The notes under the pieces: model-generated | Told to the model about the DNA's origin: nothing | What the model saw: only the letters and a program-made list of their open reading frames with translations | Databases searched by the model: none | Source: Scilla litardierei | Taxonomy: Eukaryota; Streptophyta; Magnoliopsida; Asparagales; Asparagaceae | Direction: 5' to 3' | DNA: 64,000 nucleotides | Assembly: GCA_030789695.1 (NCBI GenBank) | Contig: CM061139.1 | Span: 8,447,878 to 8,511,877 of the forward strand | Program-made: the position numbers and the translations under genes | Part shown: piece by piece, positions 31,301 through 44,401 of the stretch | How the letters are laid out: each line of letters opens with the position of its first letter | Numbering within the stretch: the first letter of the stretch is position 1

Positions 31301-32124
31301 AGGGATCGGATTCTTGGGTGTGGGCGCCCTCTTCAAGCCGCAATGTCCATTCAACAGCTCAACAACTTGGCAATGATCCACATGCATCAGGCCGGCCATA
31401 CCCAGCTACTGCTCAAAATTCCGCAACCTATGTGTGCAATTCTTCCGCTGGAATGCATCAGGCGGCTCCATCTAGCACGGGTTTCCTGCAACCGGTCAGG
31501 CAAACCTCTTCAAGCAGCAATTCCCTTCCTCTCATTGCAGATACATGTGATCTTTTTAATTTTAAGGAGGCATGGGATGGTGTTCGTGTGAGGGGCGTGC
31601 CGTTCCGGTTCCATAAGTTAGTATGGTTTCCGGGTCATATTCCTAAGTGGGCAATCACACTTCTTCGAGCTTTAACGGGTAAGCTCCTTACTAGAGAATT
31701 AATGTGTAGATGGGGTATAAACATACCGGTCAACTGTGTGCTATGTGGCGAAGATTCCTTGGAGAATATTAGCCATCTATTCTTCAATTGTCCATTCTCT
31801 AGTTACCTCCTTAACAGAACTTTGCTAAAGCTAAATGTCAAAAGTCAAAATGAGCCCTCACTGGCCGATATTGGGGACCTTTTCATGTTAAAGTTCCGGG
31901 GGAAAGGAGCCCTGAGCAAGTTAGCTTATACTGCTCTCTCAGCCATGGTTTGGCACATCTGGCGTGAGCGGAATGGTAGGATTTTTGAGGAGAAAATCAG
32001 AGGAAAAATGGAGATTTTTGAGGTGATTGCTGCGGATATCAGAATAGCTATGACTGGCCAGGAACCCACTTCCACTGCGGAGGAAACTGTCTTTGCAAAT
32101 TGGGAGTTCCGTGATTTGGGATAG
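28359..32124 (+). pseudogene. LINE ORF2: endonuclease, reverse transcriptase, C-terminal zinc region; one frameshift
   Basis: Endonuclease first (28359 to about 29050), with the APE-type residues in WNTRG, LLETK, GDFN and SDHSP all present. An eight-G run near 29151-29158 shifts the frame. RT follows in one long frame to 32124 (LVPKN, DYRPIACCN, LDLRKAFDSVN, RQGDPLSPYLF, catalytic FADD, YLGLPL). The C-terminal zinc region has CVLCGEDSLENISHLFFNC. About 70 extra residues (31343-31553) rich in Ser, Gln and Ala sit between the usual WAPSSS and FKEAWD segments. ORF2 nicks target DNA and copies the RNA in place. Confidence 0.88.
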
Positions 32125-32286
32125 GCTTGATGTTTGATTATTACAGAATTGTATAGTGTGCTTAGGATGAATAGTCTCTAATTAAGAGTGACGGCGCTTG
32201 TGCCCTCTCCTCTTTTTATTGATTCTTCATGCCTAATTACTATATAGTTGTATATTTCCGTGACATCAATAAAGATTAACTAACTT

Positions 32287-33275
<989 letters not shown>

Positions 33276-33579
33276 TGTCACGCCTCGCTTCCCAAAACTA
33301 CGGAGGCGAAGCGTGACTAAGGCCCGCTTGGGCTGGAGCTGTGAGGCTCGGACCCAATAAGCGTCTGTAGGGGTACCATTTTAAAAAATTTAGGTTCTTG
33401 CATTTATAAAATTCGGAACAACAGAAAGTACAGAAGAAAGTTGCATTCATTAATATAAAGAGATAATATCCAGTGAGTACAGAAGTCTAAAAAGAGAAGC
33501 CTAAGCATGGCAACAAACTACCGAAAGAGAGTAAACTAAAAGTAGTAACCTCTGAAAGGCAGCGACGGAAAAGACCTCT

Positions 33580-33672
33580 AGGTCTAGTCCTCGTCAAGAA
33601 CGTACTCCGGGTCGTCGTCCTCAGCTCCACGTACTCTGGTAAGTCTGCCTCGTCCTCGAACTCTGGCTCGAC
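33580..33672 (-). pseudogene. Acidic reading frame in the LTR of element 3 (one frameshift)
   Basis: Minus-strand VEPEFEDEADLPEYVE, then a one-base slip, then DDDPEYVLDED before TAG. It aligns with the acidic frame in element 2 (18299-18384). Confidence 0.4.
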
Positions 33673-33675
33673 ACA

Positions 33676-33713
33676 TGACGTACAGCACCCAAGAGAACAG
33701 GAACTGTACGTCA
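33676..33713 (-). repeat. 10-bp inverted repeat in the LTR of element 3
   Basis: TGACGTACAG (33676-33685) and CTGTACGTCA (33704-33713); counterpart of 18383-18421. Confidence 0.85.
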
Positions 33714-34025
33714 GGTAAAGTCTACAAAGAAGGGTCAGACTCTACCGCAAGTATACTGTAATTTAAAGCAACAATTTTCTGGTTGATTAACGTACTGGGG
33801 CTATAACATGGCAGTTAAAGAAAGTAAAACGGTGCAGGAAAAGTAAACACGACAAGCAGTAGCCATAGCATGTGCTACCGACTACGGGGCTACCCTAAAC
33901 GGGACAAGACAAGACAAGACAAGACACGTGTGACTCGAAGGGTTAACGCCTTACGGTTCGAGGGGGATCAGACCCTCTCCCCGTGCGCACGCTCAACCCT
34001 ACCCCACCAAAGTGCACAAGACAAG

Positions 34026-34316
34026 TCCGTACACAGGATCACTCTCTCTGGCTTGGAGAGTGCCCTATTGCCTGCAGGCTATTTATCCGTACAAGGGACC
34101 ACTCTCTTTGGCTTGGAGAGTGCCCTATTGCCCGAAGGCTGTGTATCCGTACAAGGGGTCACTCACTCTCTGGTGAGTGCCCTATTGCCCGCAGGCTGTG
34201 TATCCGTACAAGGGATCACTCACTCTCTGGTGAGTGCCCTATTGCCTGCAGGCCGTGTATCCGTACAAGGGATCACTCACTCTCTGGTGAGTGCCCTATT
34301 GCACGCAGGCTGTGTA
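34026..34316 (-). repeat. Hairpin minisatellite (5 units), 5' LTR of element 3
   Basis: Same unit as 21506-21909 but five copies: two with stem CACTCTC/GAGAGTG and three with CACTCAC/GTGAGTG. One unit ends with the palindrome GCCTGCAGGC. Confidence 0.92.
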
Positions 34317-35046
34317 ACATGACATGACATGACAAGTAAGGAATTGTTCTTCGAGGGGTCCACACGCACGCACACAAAGGAAATTCCTAAGGTGTCAGTT
34401 GTTGTTGTTGCGCTTAGAATTCGTCGTCAAGTCTAAGCTGTAAAGGGAGTCCCGGTCGCTATCATTTCACGTCTGGTTCTCTTTGTTTACGTTTTAACAG
34501 TTCTAAGAGTCTATGGCTTAAACACGGCTGAAAGTACAAGTGAGTACACTTGCCTGTGGTGGCGAGTGCATTGTCTGTCCGGAGCATCCCGTCCAAACGT
34601 CGCGTCGGCGATGGTCCGTCTGAAACAGGATAATGGCGATGTCAGATCACGCTTTCCATCAGTCCTATTACAGTTTGTTTCTAAATTTGGCGGGACTACC
34701 CTAACAGTCAAAAGGTCACGTCTTTTGATGATTTTTGTTCAGTCTAGATTGACGTCTACCCTATGTGCACAGAAAATCAGTTCGTTCGTCGATTTTTCCT
34801 ACGGTGGACAACGTTTTAATGATGCATAAAATAACATTAGTTAAATTAAGTTGTTGATTTTATTTAGGTTTCAGTTATCTACGGTGTGGGTTTTTCTACG
34901 AGTTAGGAGACTGACATGGAACAACGATCAAGCGATATCTGACGTCGGGTCTGAACGGCTACGGAAACGAGCTAGGGGACGTCGGCGAGTGGCAACATGC
35001 AAGAGGACGTCGGGATCCAGACGGTAGCAATGAAGCGTATAACTAT

Positions 35047-35463
35047 CTGCGTCATTTGATAAAGATATTAAGCTAAAAAGGTGCTTAACTAAAAGATATT
35101 AATGTACCCTAAATATAATATAACTAGCTGATAATAAAATCACTAGTGTACTTTATATTAGGTCTAATATTATGCACTAAATTTATTAGAAGCTAATTGA
35201 TATAATATAATTAGCATATTCTTTTATAATTATCTAACTTACATAATTTAACTAGGTATAATAACACAAAACTAGCTGGTATTACCAATTAACATATACA
35301 TTTAAGGCTTACTGCTTAATATATGCACTAACTGTTCAAACATATGGGCATGCACTGATCTTGTATATAATGAATCATATGTAGTTTGAAACCCCAATGT
35401 TATATACCATAATAATAATATACCATAGCTACAGTACTAACATGCTAGCCCTTAACAACTCAC
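35047..35463 (-). other. Putative 417-bp intron in the 5' LTR of element 3
   Basis: Minus-strand donor GTGAGTTG after GAATACT and acceptor GCAG before ATAGTT; AT-rich between. Same length as its copy at 22642-23058. Confidence 0.45.
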
Positions 35464-36979
35464 AGTATTCGTGAAGCAGAGCCTGCGGCCGTTATCCTTT
35501 GACGGCGAGGCGGCTTCGAGGCGCAAAGGTCAGTCTGTGGTGGGAAGGGCGAGGCGGCTTCGAGGGTGTCGACGTCGTCGGAAAGGAGGCGGTGGCGTGA
35601 AGTGTTGGCGGCTAGGGGGAGATGGTCGACAACCTCGGAGGGGGCAGTCGGCAGTCTTTTTAGGGTGGCCATGGCTTGTGCGCACGGAGGCTGCCGTTTG
35701 ATCCGGGTGTTGGAAGGCCACAGCGAGACGGGGAGGTCGCGCGGTCATGGAGGTGGCTAGAGTGCCTGTGTTGAAGAGTGGCTGATGGGTTACAAAAAAG
35801 AGGCCGGCAGCTATATTGCGTGGGTGAAAGGAGCCGGTCGGCGTGAGGTGGCCGCCGTCAGGTCGGATGCATGCACGTGTGGGCTCTACGGCAGCTGCTG
35901 CGTGCACAAGGAGCAGGCTGAGCATGGGGTGATTTTGGTCGGAGGAGGGCCGGAGTGAGGTGGTTGCGGGGTTGTCGTGGTGGAGGAGAGGGCCGGCTGT
36001 GGGTATATGCGTGGAGAGGATGAACGGGAGGAGGCGTGTGTGGATGTTGCCGAAGCAAACAGTCTCTCTTGTGGCCCGCGCGTGGGTGCAAGGGGAGGAG
36101 GAAAAGGCAACGGCTGAGGATTTGTGCGGCTTAGAGTTCTGTCATTTTATTATAGGAACCCTAGGTTTAGATAGCTATAGCTATATATATGAAGAGAGAG
36201 GGATGTAGGTTACTGTGAGGTTTAGGGTGATTATTATTTGTAGGGAAAGATAGGTGCACGTGAGTCCTTGGCAAGGCTTTGGGTTAGGTTATTATATTGA
36301 CAAGGGAGAGAGATATTGAAAGTGGGGATGTGGGGTGACGTGTGCGAGAGGTTAAAGGGATATAGGGCTACAGTTATTATTATATAGGATATCAAATAAT
36401 TTAGATTTTATTAACAGAATAGGTTTTTTTAAGGATTTGTTCTTTTAAAAAAGATTTGATTCTCTGGTTCCCATTTGAAAACGAACTGGCAAAATTTGTA
36501 ATTAAAAGTCATGGTTTAAATGGTATCAGTTTATAATAATTTGGTTATAAAAATAACTCACAGAACTTTTAATTTCCAATTTTTTTAATAAAAATACATA
36601 TATATAAATTATAATGAGATAAGTAGGTAAGTCTATGGACGTCCAAAAATTACAACGGAGGTACCGGGGCGATCGTGCCTCCGAGAGGGTCGAGAATACG
36701 GGGTTCGGTCGCGCGCTAGGTTCACAGAAAACGAACTAACAATAAAAAGGTCTGGCGTCGTAGTCTAAAACTACGACGACCTGCAATCAAACCTGATTTG
36801 TGGGAGAACGACCCGTGGAATGACGTTCACTAAAAATCCCAGAAATAACTACTCTTCAATACGGTCACAACGACATATCACATCGCATAGTCCGGATCCA
36901 AGAAGAGGCCAAATAAAATACGCACACGAAAAGAGTCGTACGCGTCGAAAATACGAACGGTCGGAAAGCGGCTGTTACA

Positions 36980-37180
36980 CGATTACTCGGAGATTACGGT
37001 TCGACTGGACCTGACATATAAGAAACATCCAATGTAGATCTTAGACTAACGTCAGAAGAAGCTCAGGAACAAGGTCATCAAGCTCGTGAGAGTGATGTGG
37101 CATCATGGCTCGCCAGGAGAATCCACTAGGAGCGGGAAGATGAAATGCGAGAGCGTTATCCATATTTGTTCCCTGCTCCT
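36980..37180 (+). pseudogene. Element D: decayed Tekay pol tail
   Basis: Plus-strand reading starts DYSEITVRLDLTY, meets stops (TAG and TAA near 37032 and 37044), and continues KLVRVMWHHGSPGEST. A one-base loss then disrupts the WERE segment, and ERYPYLF follows in the next frame. It aligns with the element 2 tail. Element 3 interrupts it at 36979, so the upstream pol is off-window to the left. Confidence 0.8.
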
Positions 37181-37228
37181 TAGTTGATAGAAATTCTGAT
37201 GAAGGAATTTTTCTTAAGGTGTGTAGGA

Positions 37229-38024
37229 TGTAACGGCATGTATTTTAGGTGTGTTTGATTGCATGTGTGCCTGTATTTTTCTTCAGTCATCCGAGTGTTT
37301 TCGTCCACGACGACACGAGCGTGTCTCTCTTTCAGAATTTTTACCATATCTTAATTAACTACTTTTAACCCCCAACCGTATCCACCTACCCTAATCAAAC
37401 CCTAACCCTACACCCTTAACCCATCGTATGAATTAGGTGAGATCCAACATGCAACCCCTCGACAACCTTAACCATCATAAATCTTTAACAGCCCCTAACT
37501 TCATTGTTTTAAAGGGAACAACACAGTACATCATCATCATCTCCCTCCACCATCGACAGCAAATAATCCCACCTCATCCATCCTCCCATACAGCTTCTTA
37601 ATCAAAATCAAACCCCAAAATTCAACAAATCCAAATCAACTTTCAGCCAATATCTAACCCAAAATCTAACCCAAAATCAGAAATTGAGGGAGTGAAGATC
37701 TGAAAGCATATCTGAAATTCAGCCCTGAAATTATCAAATTCAACCTGCCTCTCACCCCGTGCCACCACAACCTCCCTCCTCCGGAAGCCCACCTCCCTCA
37801 ACCTGCTGTTTTGCCCCCACCTGCTGCACCCTTGCCGCCCTGCTCCACCCTCCCACGTCCCCGCTCCTCTGCTAGGCAGCAGCCTCGTGCATGCCGCTCG
37901 CACAGCCCCGCAGCTGCCCCTGCGTGCGTTGCTCCACCTGCTCCCACACGCGCAGCTCGCCCAGACCTGCTGCCAGCCCGCCTAGCCGTGCCCCTGCATG
38001 CACCGTCCTGTGCGCCACCCCCTG
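37229..38024 (+). repeat. Element D: start of the 3' LTR
   Basis: Begins TGTAACGGCATG after the purine-rich AAGGTGTGTAGGA. It contains an AT-rich upstream part, then a C-rich/GC-rich leader (about 37740-38024), where it is cut by element 6. The remainder should lie beyond the window. ORFs on both strands here are compositional. Confidence 0.65.
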
Positions 38025-38323
38025 ATGTGTCCATATCTTACATACATTTATCGCATCATTTCACGCCATTTTAGTCACCCAAAACTTATATGTGTCGCTC
38101 ATTTGATTATTTATCGTATTATATCACTTTATGAGCTTTATTCTCATTTTCAGGACTTTTGAGGTGATTTGGAGCAAATTGGGGTTATAGACACATCCGA
38201 TGTTGCCAGAGCATCCATGGCGTCGTCTCCTAGGTGCTTGACCTGGTGGAAGAGAAGAATTGAGGAGAAGAAGGAGAAGGAAGGAGAAGATAGATCTATG
38301 GAGATATGCACTAAAATTCCAGT

Positions 38324-38966
38324 CTACTCGGTCGAGTGCATCAGCACTCGACCGAGCTGACATTCAGATCGAAAGAGGAGCTCCACAGCCGATGTGCACG
38401 CTTCACTCGACCGAGTAGAGAGACTACTCGGTCAGATCAACTCGGTAGGCTAATTAAATTCCAAATCCAAATCGAAGAAGGAAAGCGCAAAGGCACTCGA
38501 CCGAGTGCTGCAGCCACTTGGTCGAGCTGAATCCAAACATAGCGACGATTTTGAAGGCTTTCCCAACCTACTGTAGCTCGACCGAGTAGATTAGCGACTC
38601 AACTGAGTAGTACAGCTACTCGACCGAGTGGAATCCATTACAGAGCAATACTTTGAGGGACTTTTCCAGCTCACTGTAGCTCGACCGAGTGCGAAGTCCA
38701 CTCGACCGAGTGCAACCACACTAGGTCGAGTAAGGCAAGCGCCCAGATTTTCAGATAGCCTCTCACTCTTTTAATATCTTCTATCATTTCAGTTCGCAAG
38801 GTATTTTTCTCACATTTTTATGGATGGTAGACTTCATGACGGTTCCAACTCCACCAAGAACGCATTAATCTGAGGTCAGATGAAATCTAGGGAATTTCTG
38901 TAAGTTGACGCTACAATGCTGAAATCTGCACTCGACCGAGTGCAACTCCTACTAGACCGAGCTACA
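38324..38966 (+). repeat. CACTCGACCGAGTG palindrome array in the LTR of element 6
   Basis: More than ten copies or half copies of ACTCGACCGAGT or ACTCGGTCGAGT, about 300-940 bp from the LTR start. Element 5 is inserted about 10 bp after the last one. Confidence 0.85.
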
Positions 38967-38971
38967 GTTGG

Positions 38972-38976
38972 GGTCC
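38972..38976. repeat. Target-site duplication of element 5 (left)
   Basis: GGTCC before the LTR start TGACCGG; matches 58705-58709. Confidence 0.9.
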
Positions 38977-40008
38977 TGACCGGCGCCCCGTTTATGATTA
39001 GGGCGCGGTGTCATTTTACCGTAAGTGCATGGTTAGTATAGGGTGCGGGTATATCGAACACAGTGAGGTGGATGGCTTGAAGGCTACTAGCCTCGCCTAG
39101 GTTGTGTGAGAGCTACGCGGATGATATGAGTGGGTAGTGTAGAAATAAAGGAAAGAAATGTAAAAGACAAGAAATGAATCTCCGCTAACACGGGATAGAG
39201 CACCATGACACTTGGTATTCGACTCAACCCAGGGTGAGACATTGCCCCAAAAGGTGGTACCTAGTGCCCCGTGGGCCCGATATTCCGGTCGGTGCCCAGG
39301 ATGATACGCTAGGTCTACCCAGTTTCGGACGGTGGGCATTCCCATGTCCAACACCCTCCGCAACCGATAGCATTAAGGCCACAATGATAGCTCTTAACAT
39401 TTCATCCAAGTCGTTCCCACATGCAAGGACTCAATGTCAATGCTAGGGCGTGAGCTATGGCTAGAGAATCAAACTCTCGTTTTATTTCATCTTGGTCCAA
39501 CGGTCAAAGGCGGTCTTTCTCCGGCCGATGACAATGAAACTCCCTAGCGTAACCCTAATGGCCAAATAGGTCGAATGTGATTTCTAGCAATACATCAAAG
39601 CGGATCTTGACGGGACAAGCATTCGGAGCCCAACCGGTCTCAGATTGCTAGACATCCCAATTGACACATTCCATCAAACACTTGGGATGCAATCAAGTCA
39701 AATAAAATATCCCAAGCATCAATCCTACTCTAATCCATATTAGGGTTCACCAAGAACTACTCAATGATGAAGAACATGATAGCAAGAAATAATAAATGCA
39801 AACAAACATTCATCATCAAGCACAATGAAAATAACACAAAGCAATGGAAATAAGAGAAAAAATACTTATCTTGCATTAGAATCCATCATTCCATTACAAG
39901 ATTTATTGAAAGAGAAACCCTAATATAAACCAATCTAAAGCTCCCATGAAAAGGGTTGAAAAGCCCTAAAAATAGAGGGGAACCCCCTACAAGTCATGCA
40001 ACATCTCA

Positions 40009-40016
40009 TATTTATA
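40009..40016 (-). promoter_or_regulatory. TATA box in the 3' LTR of element 5
   Basis: Minus-strand ATATAAATATGAG holds a consensus TATAAATA, 62 bp downstream of the palindrome array. The other LTR has CCTATAAATATGAG at the same distance (57848-57855). Confidence 0.55.
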
Positions 40017-40077
40017 TGTCCCCACAAAACCCTAACAGTTCGGGTACAAATACCCACTAAAACTGCTGAAAAAGTGC

Positions 40078-40620
40078 CACCCGATCGGGTGAAAGTTCAC
40101 CCGATCGGGTGGAAACAAACAAAGACACTGAACTGCTGAAAATGGGCTCACCCGGTCAGTTGGAGAGCCCACCCGATTGGTTGAAGTTCAAATTCCAGAC
40201 AGCCCAGAATTTAAGCACCCAGCTGCGCTCAGAAAAATCCAGAAAAATGTAGAAAAATCGGATTTGGGGATGCGACCTATCATTGGAAATCAAACGATGA
40301 TGCCGACGCTAAAAAAATAAGAGATCACCCAAAGTCCCACTGGAATGATAGCAGATCTTCAATGAATGCAGCAGCATTGCACGAAAGGGGAAGAAAAGGC
40401 CACCCGATCGGTTGAAGTGTCAACCGGTCGGGTGAGTTCTTCCCCAAAATGAACCGAGGAGATGACCAGATCGGTTGGAAAGCTCTCCCATGAATGCCAC
40501 TCTGTCTCCTCACCATCCAGTCATTCACCTAATCGGGTGGCGCACTGTGTTGTCCGGGTGGAGCGCAGGACTGATACCATGATACAAACCGATCGGGTGG
40601 CTCATCCACACGACCGGGTG
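40078..40620 (-). repeat. CACCCGATCGGGTG palindrome array, 3' LTR of element 5
   Basis: Perfect copies CACCCGATCGGGTG at the left edge, then about ten degenerate full or half sites (CCGATCGGTTG, CAACCGGTCGGGTG, CGACCGGGTG). Confidence 0.85.
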
Positions 40621-40865
40621 AAGCTCCAAAACTTCAACTCTCCATCTTTGGCCATTGGATATTTGCCGTATAAGCGCGCTTTGGTCCCGACATGCAAGGT
40701 TGACTCCAGAAGACACCGAAATGCCGACATTTACCTGAAATACAAACAATACACCCAATAGTCAATATGAACCAAATTGTGATATATACAACATGGAATG
40801 AGATGAAACACATATGAAAACACGATGAAGAGTGTATGCAAAAGGTGAAATATGAACACACATCA

Positions 40866-40877
40866 AGCCCCCAAGCT
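40866..40877 (-). other. Polypurine tract of element 5
   Basis: Minus-strand AGCTTGGGGGCT directly before the LTR start TGATGTG. Confidence 0.7.
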
Positions 40878-41286
40878 AAACTCTTCCTCATCCCAAGGAA
40901 GACGAGTTGGAATGAATATCGGGTGCGAGAGCAAGAAAGGAAAGCGAAGAATCCTTGATCACCCTCTCCAAGCCACAAATGTAATCACCAACACAATTAA
41001 GCACAAGGAACAACATATCACAATCTAAATCAAGAATTCAATCTCATAATATAGCATCATAGGTTCATGTCAATGGAGCACAAAAGAGATAGAAGCGTGA
41101 CATTGGCAAAGGCATAGCTATCATAGCATGTTATAGTAGATAATATGCCCAAATATCAACAAGCTCAAAATTCATATCAAATCTTCCAAACGGTGAATAC
41201 GAGATACCCATACATGCATGAAGAAGTAAGAAAGAATATATATGAATCATGGGAATAACTATCAATCTCTAGGATGTAAGGAATCA

Positions 41287-41359
<73 letters not shown>

Positions 41360-42808
41360 TCGTTTTTTATTTTTGAAAGACTTTCTTGCATTGCTTGTAT
41401 TTTCAAAAGAAGATGGAGAAGATGTGGAAAGATCACTTTGTACAAACTCTCGACTTCCCTATATACATTGGTGCTCTCAAATATAGGACATGTGGAGAGC
41501 GAAGGAAAAGGGGAGAATGTGGCATATATACATATTTTTGGTTTTGGCTTGTTTTTGCTATTTTTGATTTGATTTTAATATTTTTGTCTTGCAAACTTGC
41601 GGAATCGCAATGGAATGCAAGGGCAGCCTACGCATCCCAAGCTAGATGCCTTTAGAGCGTCGGGTTACGAAGAACCCCGAAGGACCATTATACAAAAATA
41701 TGTACAAAAGTGTTTATTTGGGGGATGTTTTTTTTGGAAAATGAAAAGTGTGCACTCCCCCAAATGGGAGAACGATGCACAACGAGGGGGAATGTACAAA
41801 GTAAAATAAAAGAGAATTTTTAAGAAATCCAAGCATGGTAAGAAAATCCTCCATGAATTAAAGCATGGAACAAATGTGTGGATATCCTAATCCCGTTGAA
41901 AGGTAGCTAACACATGCGATAAGAGTCCACATATAGTATTTCATGCAAGAGTTAGAAGCACGGGGGTAGGATGGTAAAATAACCGTTTTTTTGGAAATGA
42001 AGCATGAAAATCTAGGAACTTCAAAATAGAGGGGCATATTAAAATATGATATATAGCTAGAAGCATGCCTTAAACACAATCACAACCAACAATCTCGAAA
42101 TATAGCAAATAAACTCAAAAGATGGCAAAACACATATATGAGCATTGAATACTCAAAGAAATAGCGTGATGGAAAAAGGTGCTCAAATGCGAAAAGTGAA
42201 GCATGAGTGGAAAAATATCATTGAGGGTTCATCTCTAGAAAGAGGCAAGAATGAAATGGAGAAACAAAAATGCATGATGGGAATGATGCATAAAAATGAA
42301 AAGAAAATTTTTTTGATTAATGAAAAAGGTGAAAATGGAAGAAAATAAAGGAAACATGCATGAAATGCTACTCCCCCAAGCTAAAGCTTGCATTGCCCTC
42401 AATGCAATAAGATCACACATGAGAGGGCAAAGATAAAATGGGAGGAGAAATGCATCAAAAATAACAAAAACGACTATGGGTGATACTCTTCCCCAAGCTA
42501 ATATAAGCTATGCCCAAAAGATATGAAAATCCAATACGGGGTATAAAAGATAAAGGGGGGAGTGAACAATAGGCAAAACAGGCATCACCACCCTTTGGAG
42601 GTGGTAGGGGTCTCATGTAGAAAAATGATAACGGGGCCAAGAAAAGTGCCAAAAGAACAAGGATAGGGTGATGGGGGTGAAATGATAGAAGGGCACAACA
42701 TGATGGGTTATTATGATGCAAAATCAAACCCTAGATACGCTCCTCTCGCTAATGAGAGGAGACGAGATTATTCTAATCTAAACTAGAAAGCGGTAAATAT
42801 TTACACTA
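40878..42808 (-). other. Non-coding 3' interior of element 5
   Basis: No supported ORF. It contains a (CA)n microsatellite (41287-41355) and further minus-strand PPT-like motifs AGCTTGGGGGAG (near 42371-42381) and AGCTTGGGGAAG (near 42489-42500), each beside short inverted repeats such as AAGCTAAAGCTT. Confidence 0.6.
41287..41355. repeat. (CA)n microsatellite
   Basis: About 34 uninterrupted CA repeats. Confidence 0.97.
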
Positions 42809-43230
42809 CTAGATTAGGAAACAACTGAGCATTTGCGGATCCAGAATTTGGAGTGGGGCAGGTAGCTGCTCTAATTGCTCCTGATGTGGCTCCGTCAGAA
42901 GCGATGTGCCACGTGTGCCAATGGACCCAAGCAATGCACCTCCAAGCATCCCTTGTAGGTGTCCACCTGTAGCCTGCAAAGAATGAGGTGCATTAGCCCA
43001 TGGCAAGAAATCATTTCCCAAAATAAATGTATCCCAGAGATAATCGTCAACATAAGATGGAAAAGTAATAAAAGGGTGACAAATACTCCCTGAGAATGGG
43101 TCACTATCCTCTGTGCTAGTGACGACCAAATCCTCGCTCTCCATGAGAAGTGGCTCTTCGGGTGGTGACGCACCGCAGCATACCTCAAGGGAAGTAGATC
43201 ATGTGTCCCGCGAGAGATATGGTATGTCAA
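42809..43230 (-). pseudogene. Acidic ORF fragment of element 5 with the TFILG motif
   Basis: Overlapping frames carry DDYLWDTFILGNDFLPW (about 43000-43050), followed by a Gly/Leu-rich tail. The interior of element 6 has DDPLWKTFILGKNY at about 61126-61167. This shared short motif is the only protein-level similarity I see between the two interiors. Not a gag or pol domain I recognise. Confidence 0.45.
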
Positions 43231-43470
43231 AAATATATGAGTCTAAAGAAATAGGAGTCAAAAGCGAGACTCAAAAGTGGAGTGAGAGTGAGTATGAAAT
43301 TCTCCCTGAATAGGGGCAATATGCTTAAGTAGATGCTCAGCCGCAGAAGAAGTGGGGAGTGACGGTAGAAGTAGATGTGACTCGGGCTCTATGAAGTGGA
43401 CCATCGTATACAAGCCCTCATGCACATTCTCCTCGACGATATGCTCATGCTCCACCATCTGCCCGATGTC

Positions 43471-43896
43471 CTAAATGACATCATCATGCTTGACCACAGA
43501 CCAAGGAAGAAGCAGCAACAGAGATGGCTGTGGAGGTGGATGTGGAGCGGACCACTCGTATGTGGTCATGATATCCTCGTCCTCACGCACATCCTCCATG
43601 CCGGTATGCATACGCTCTGTAGTCTCCTCGGTGCTCTCGTAGGATTCATGTGGGGTATCCAAATCAATATGAGAAGTCTCTCCCACAGATCCTAGAGAAA
43701 TCACCACATCCTCACTATCATCAACAAAAAATGCTTGGTCTTCCAAGTGGTAGTGTGGGAAAAATGAGACATCGGCATGAGATGTGTCTATGGTTGCCGA
43801 TGGGATGGTGGTCTCAACCATGAAAGTGGGTATATCCTCTCCTCCATCCCCTCTTCTCGGTGTAGGCTCGGTGATTGGTACCATAAAGGTTTGCAA
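43471..43896 (-). CDS. Acidic ORF of element 5 (141 residues, unknown)
   Basis: Starts at an ATG about 500 bp inside the 5' LTR. Rich in Asp, Glu, Ser and Thr (EDEDIMTTYEW, ESYESTEETTERM), with no recognised domain. A similar acidic frame follows the PBS in element 6 (60141-60512). It may be a remnant of the acidic pol-proximal region or a family-specific ORF. Confidence 0.4.
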   Translation of the reverse strand: MQTFMVPITEPTPRRGDGGEDIPTFMVETTIPSATIDTSHADVSFFPHYHLEDQAFFVDDSEDVVISLGSVGETSHIDLDTPHESYESTEETTERMHTGMEDVREDEDIMTTYEWSAPHPPPQPSLLLLLPWSVVKHDDVI

Positions 43897-44377
43897 TATT
43901 TGTTCTTAGTTAAAAATGGCTCTTTCAAGGAGAGACTCAAGGCTTGATTTTTCTTGTGTTGGTGGAGGGATATAAGGTTGAGGAACTGGACGGGAGGTGT
44001 TTGGGCTAAGGTTGTGGGAAAATGTTTGGCCTTGGTTTAGAATAAGGCTCTCAAGCGTAAATGGGCAATCATTATGCATGTGTCATGCCATCCCACAAAT
44101 CTCACAAACCACAAATGAATAAGAATCATAGCCTCCCTTCTAAGCATCGAAATTTGGTCTCCACATGGTAATAGCAAAGATACTTGGACAACAAAAATAA
44201 GAAAACTAGAGAGGAGCGTCAATAGTACAAGAGAATAACAAAAGGATAATATGATGGTGTGGGGAAAATTTCTTGGTTATTGTATTTGTTTTTTTTTTTT
44301 GCTTTTTTTTTTGTTTTTTTAATGTTTTTAGGCGTAGTCTAACGAACCAAAGCTAAGCTAATATCAAACCAAACGCC
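43897..44377 (-). other. Leader of element 5 between PBS and acidic ORF
   Basis: No supported coding. Contains a T-rich run near 44290-44330. Confidence 0.5.
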
Positions 44378-44395
44378 TCCCCGACAACAGCACCA
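44378..44395 (-). other. Primer binding site of element 5
   Basis: Minus-strand TGGTGCTGTTGTCGGGGA, 6 bp from the LTR; three differences from the tRNA-Asp type site. Confidence 0.7.
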
Positions 44396-44401
44396 AGAAC
44401 T

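Larger units (their letters stand above)
33276..36979 (-). repeat. 5' LTR of element 3 (complete)
   Basis: 3704 bp; minus-strand start TGTAACAGCCG at 36979, end GAGGCGTGACA at 33276. Internal order as in 21371-24631: TA site (36181-36190), GC-rich leader (35464-36120), AT-rich intron-like block (35047-35463), GCAAGT site (34548-34553), minisatellite (34026-34316), inverted repeat (33676-33713), acidic frame (33580-33672). Confidence 0.9.
38025..38976 (+). repeat. 5' LTR of element 6, first part
   Basis: Starts TGATGTGTCCATATC, like the TGAT ends of elements 1 and 5, and runs to the GGTCC target duplication of element 5. The exact first base is inferred from the TGAT pattern. Confidence 0.65.
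38977..40865 (-). repeat. 3' LTR of element 5
   Basis: 1889 bp, TGACCGG to CACATCA; matches 44402-44689 and 57166-58704. TATA-like box at 40009-40016 and palindrome array at 40078-40620. Confidence 0.9.

Noticed and set aside
37643..38074. Ala/Arg/Pro-rich ORFs on both strands
   Set aside because: Same GC-rich leader situation in the element D LTR; both strands are open, which indicates composition rather than coding.
43113..43695. Plus-strand ORFs in the interior of element 5
   Set aside because: Antisense shadows of the acidic minus-strand frames; His/Met-rich composition with no domain.
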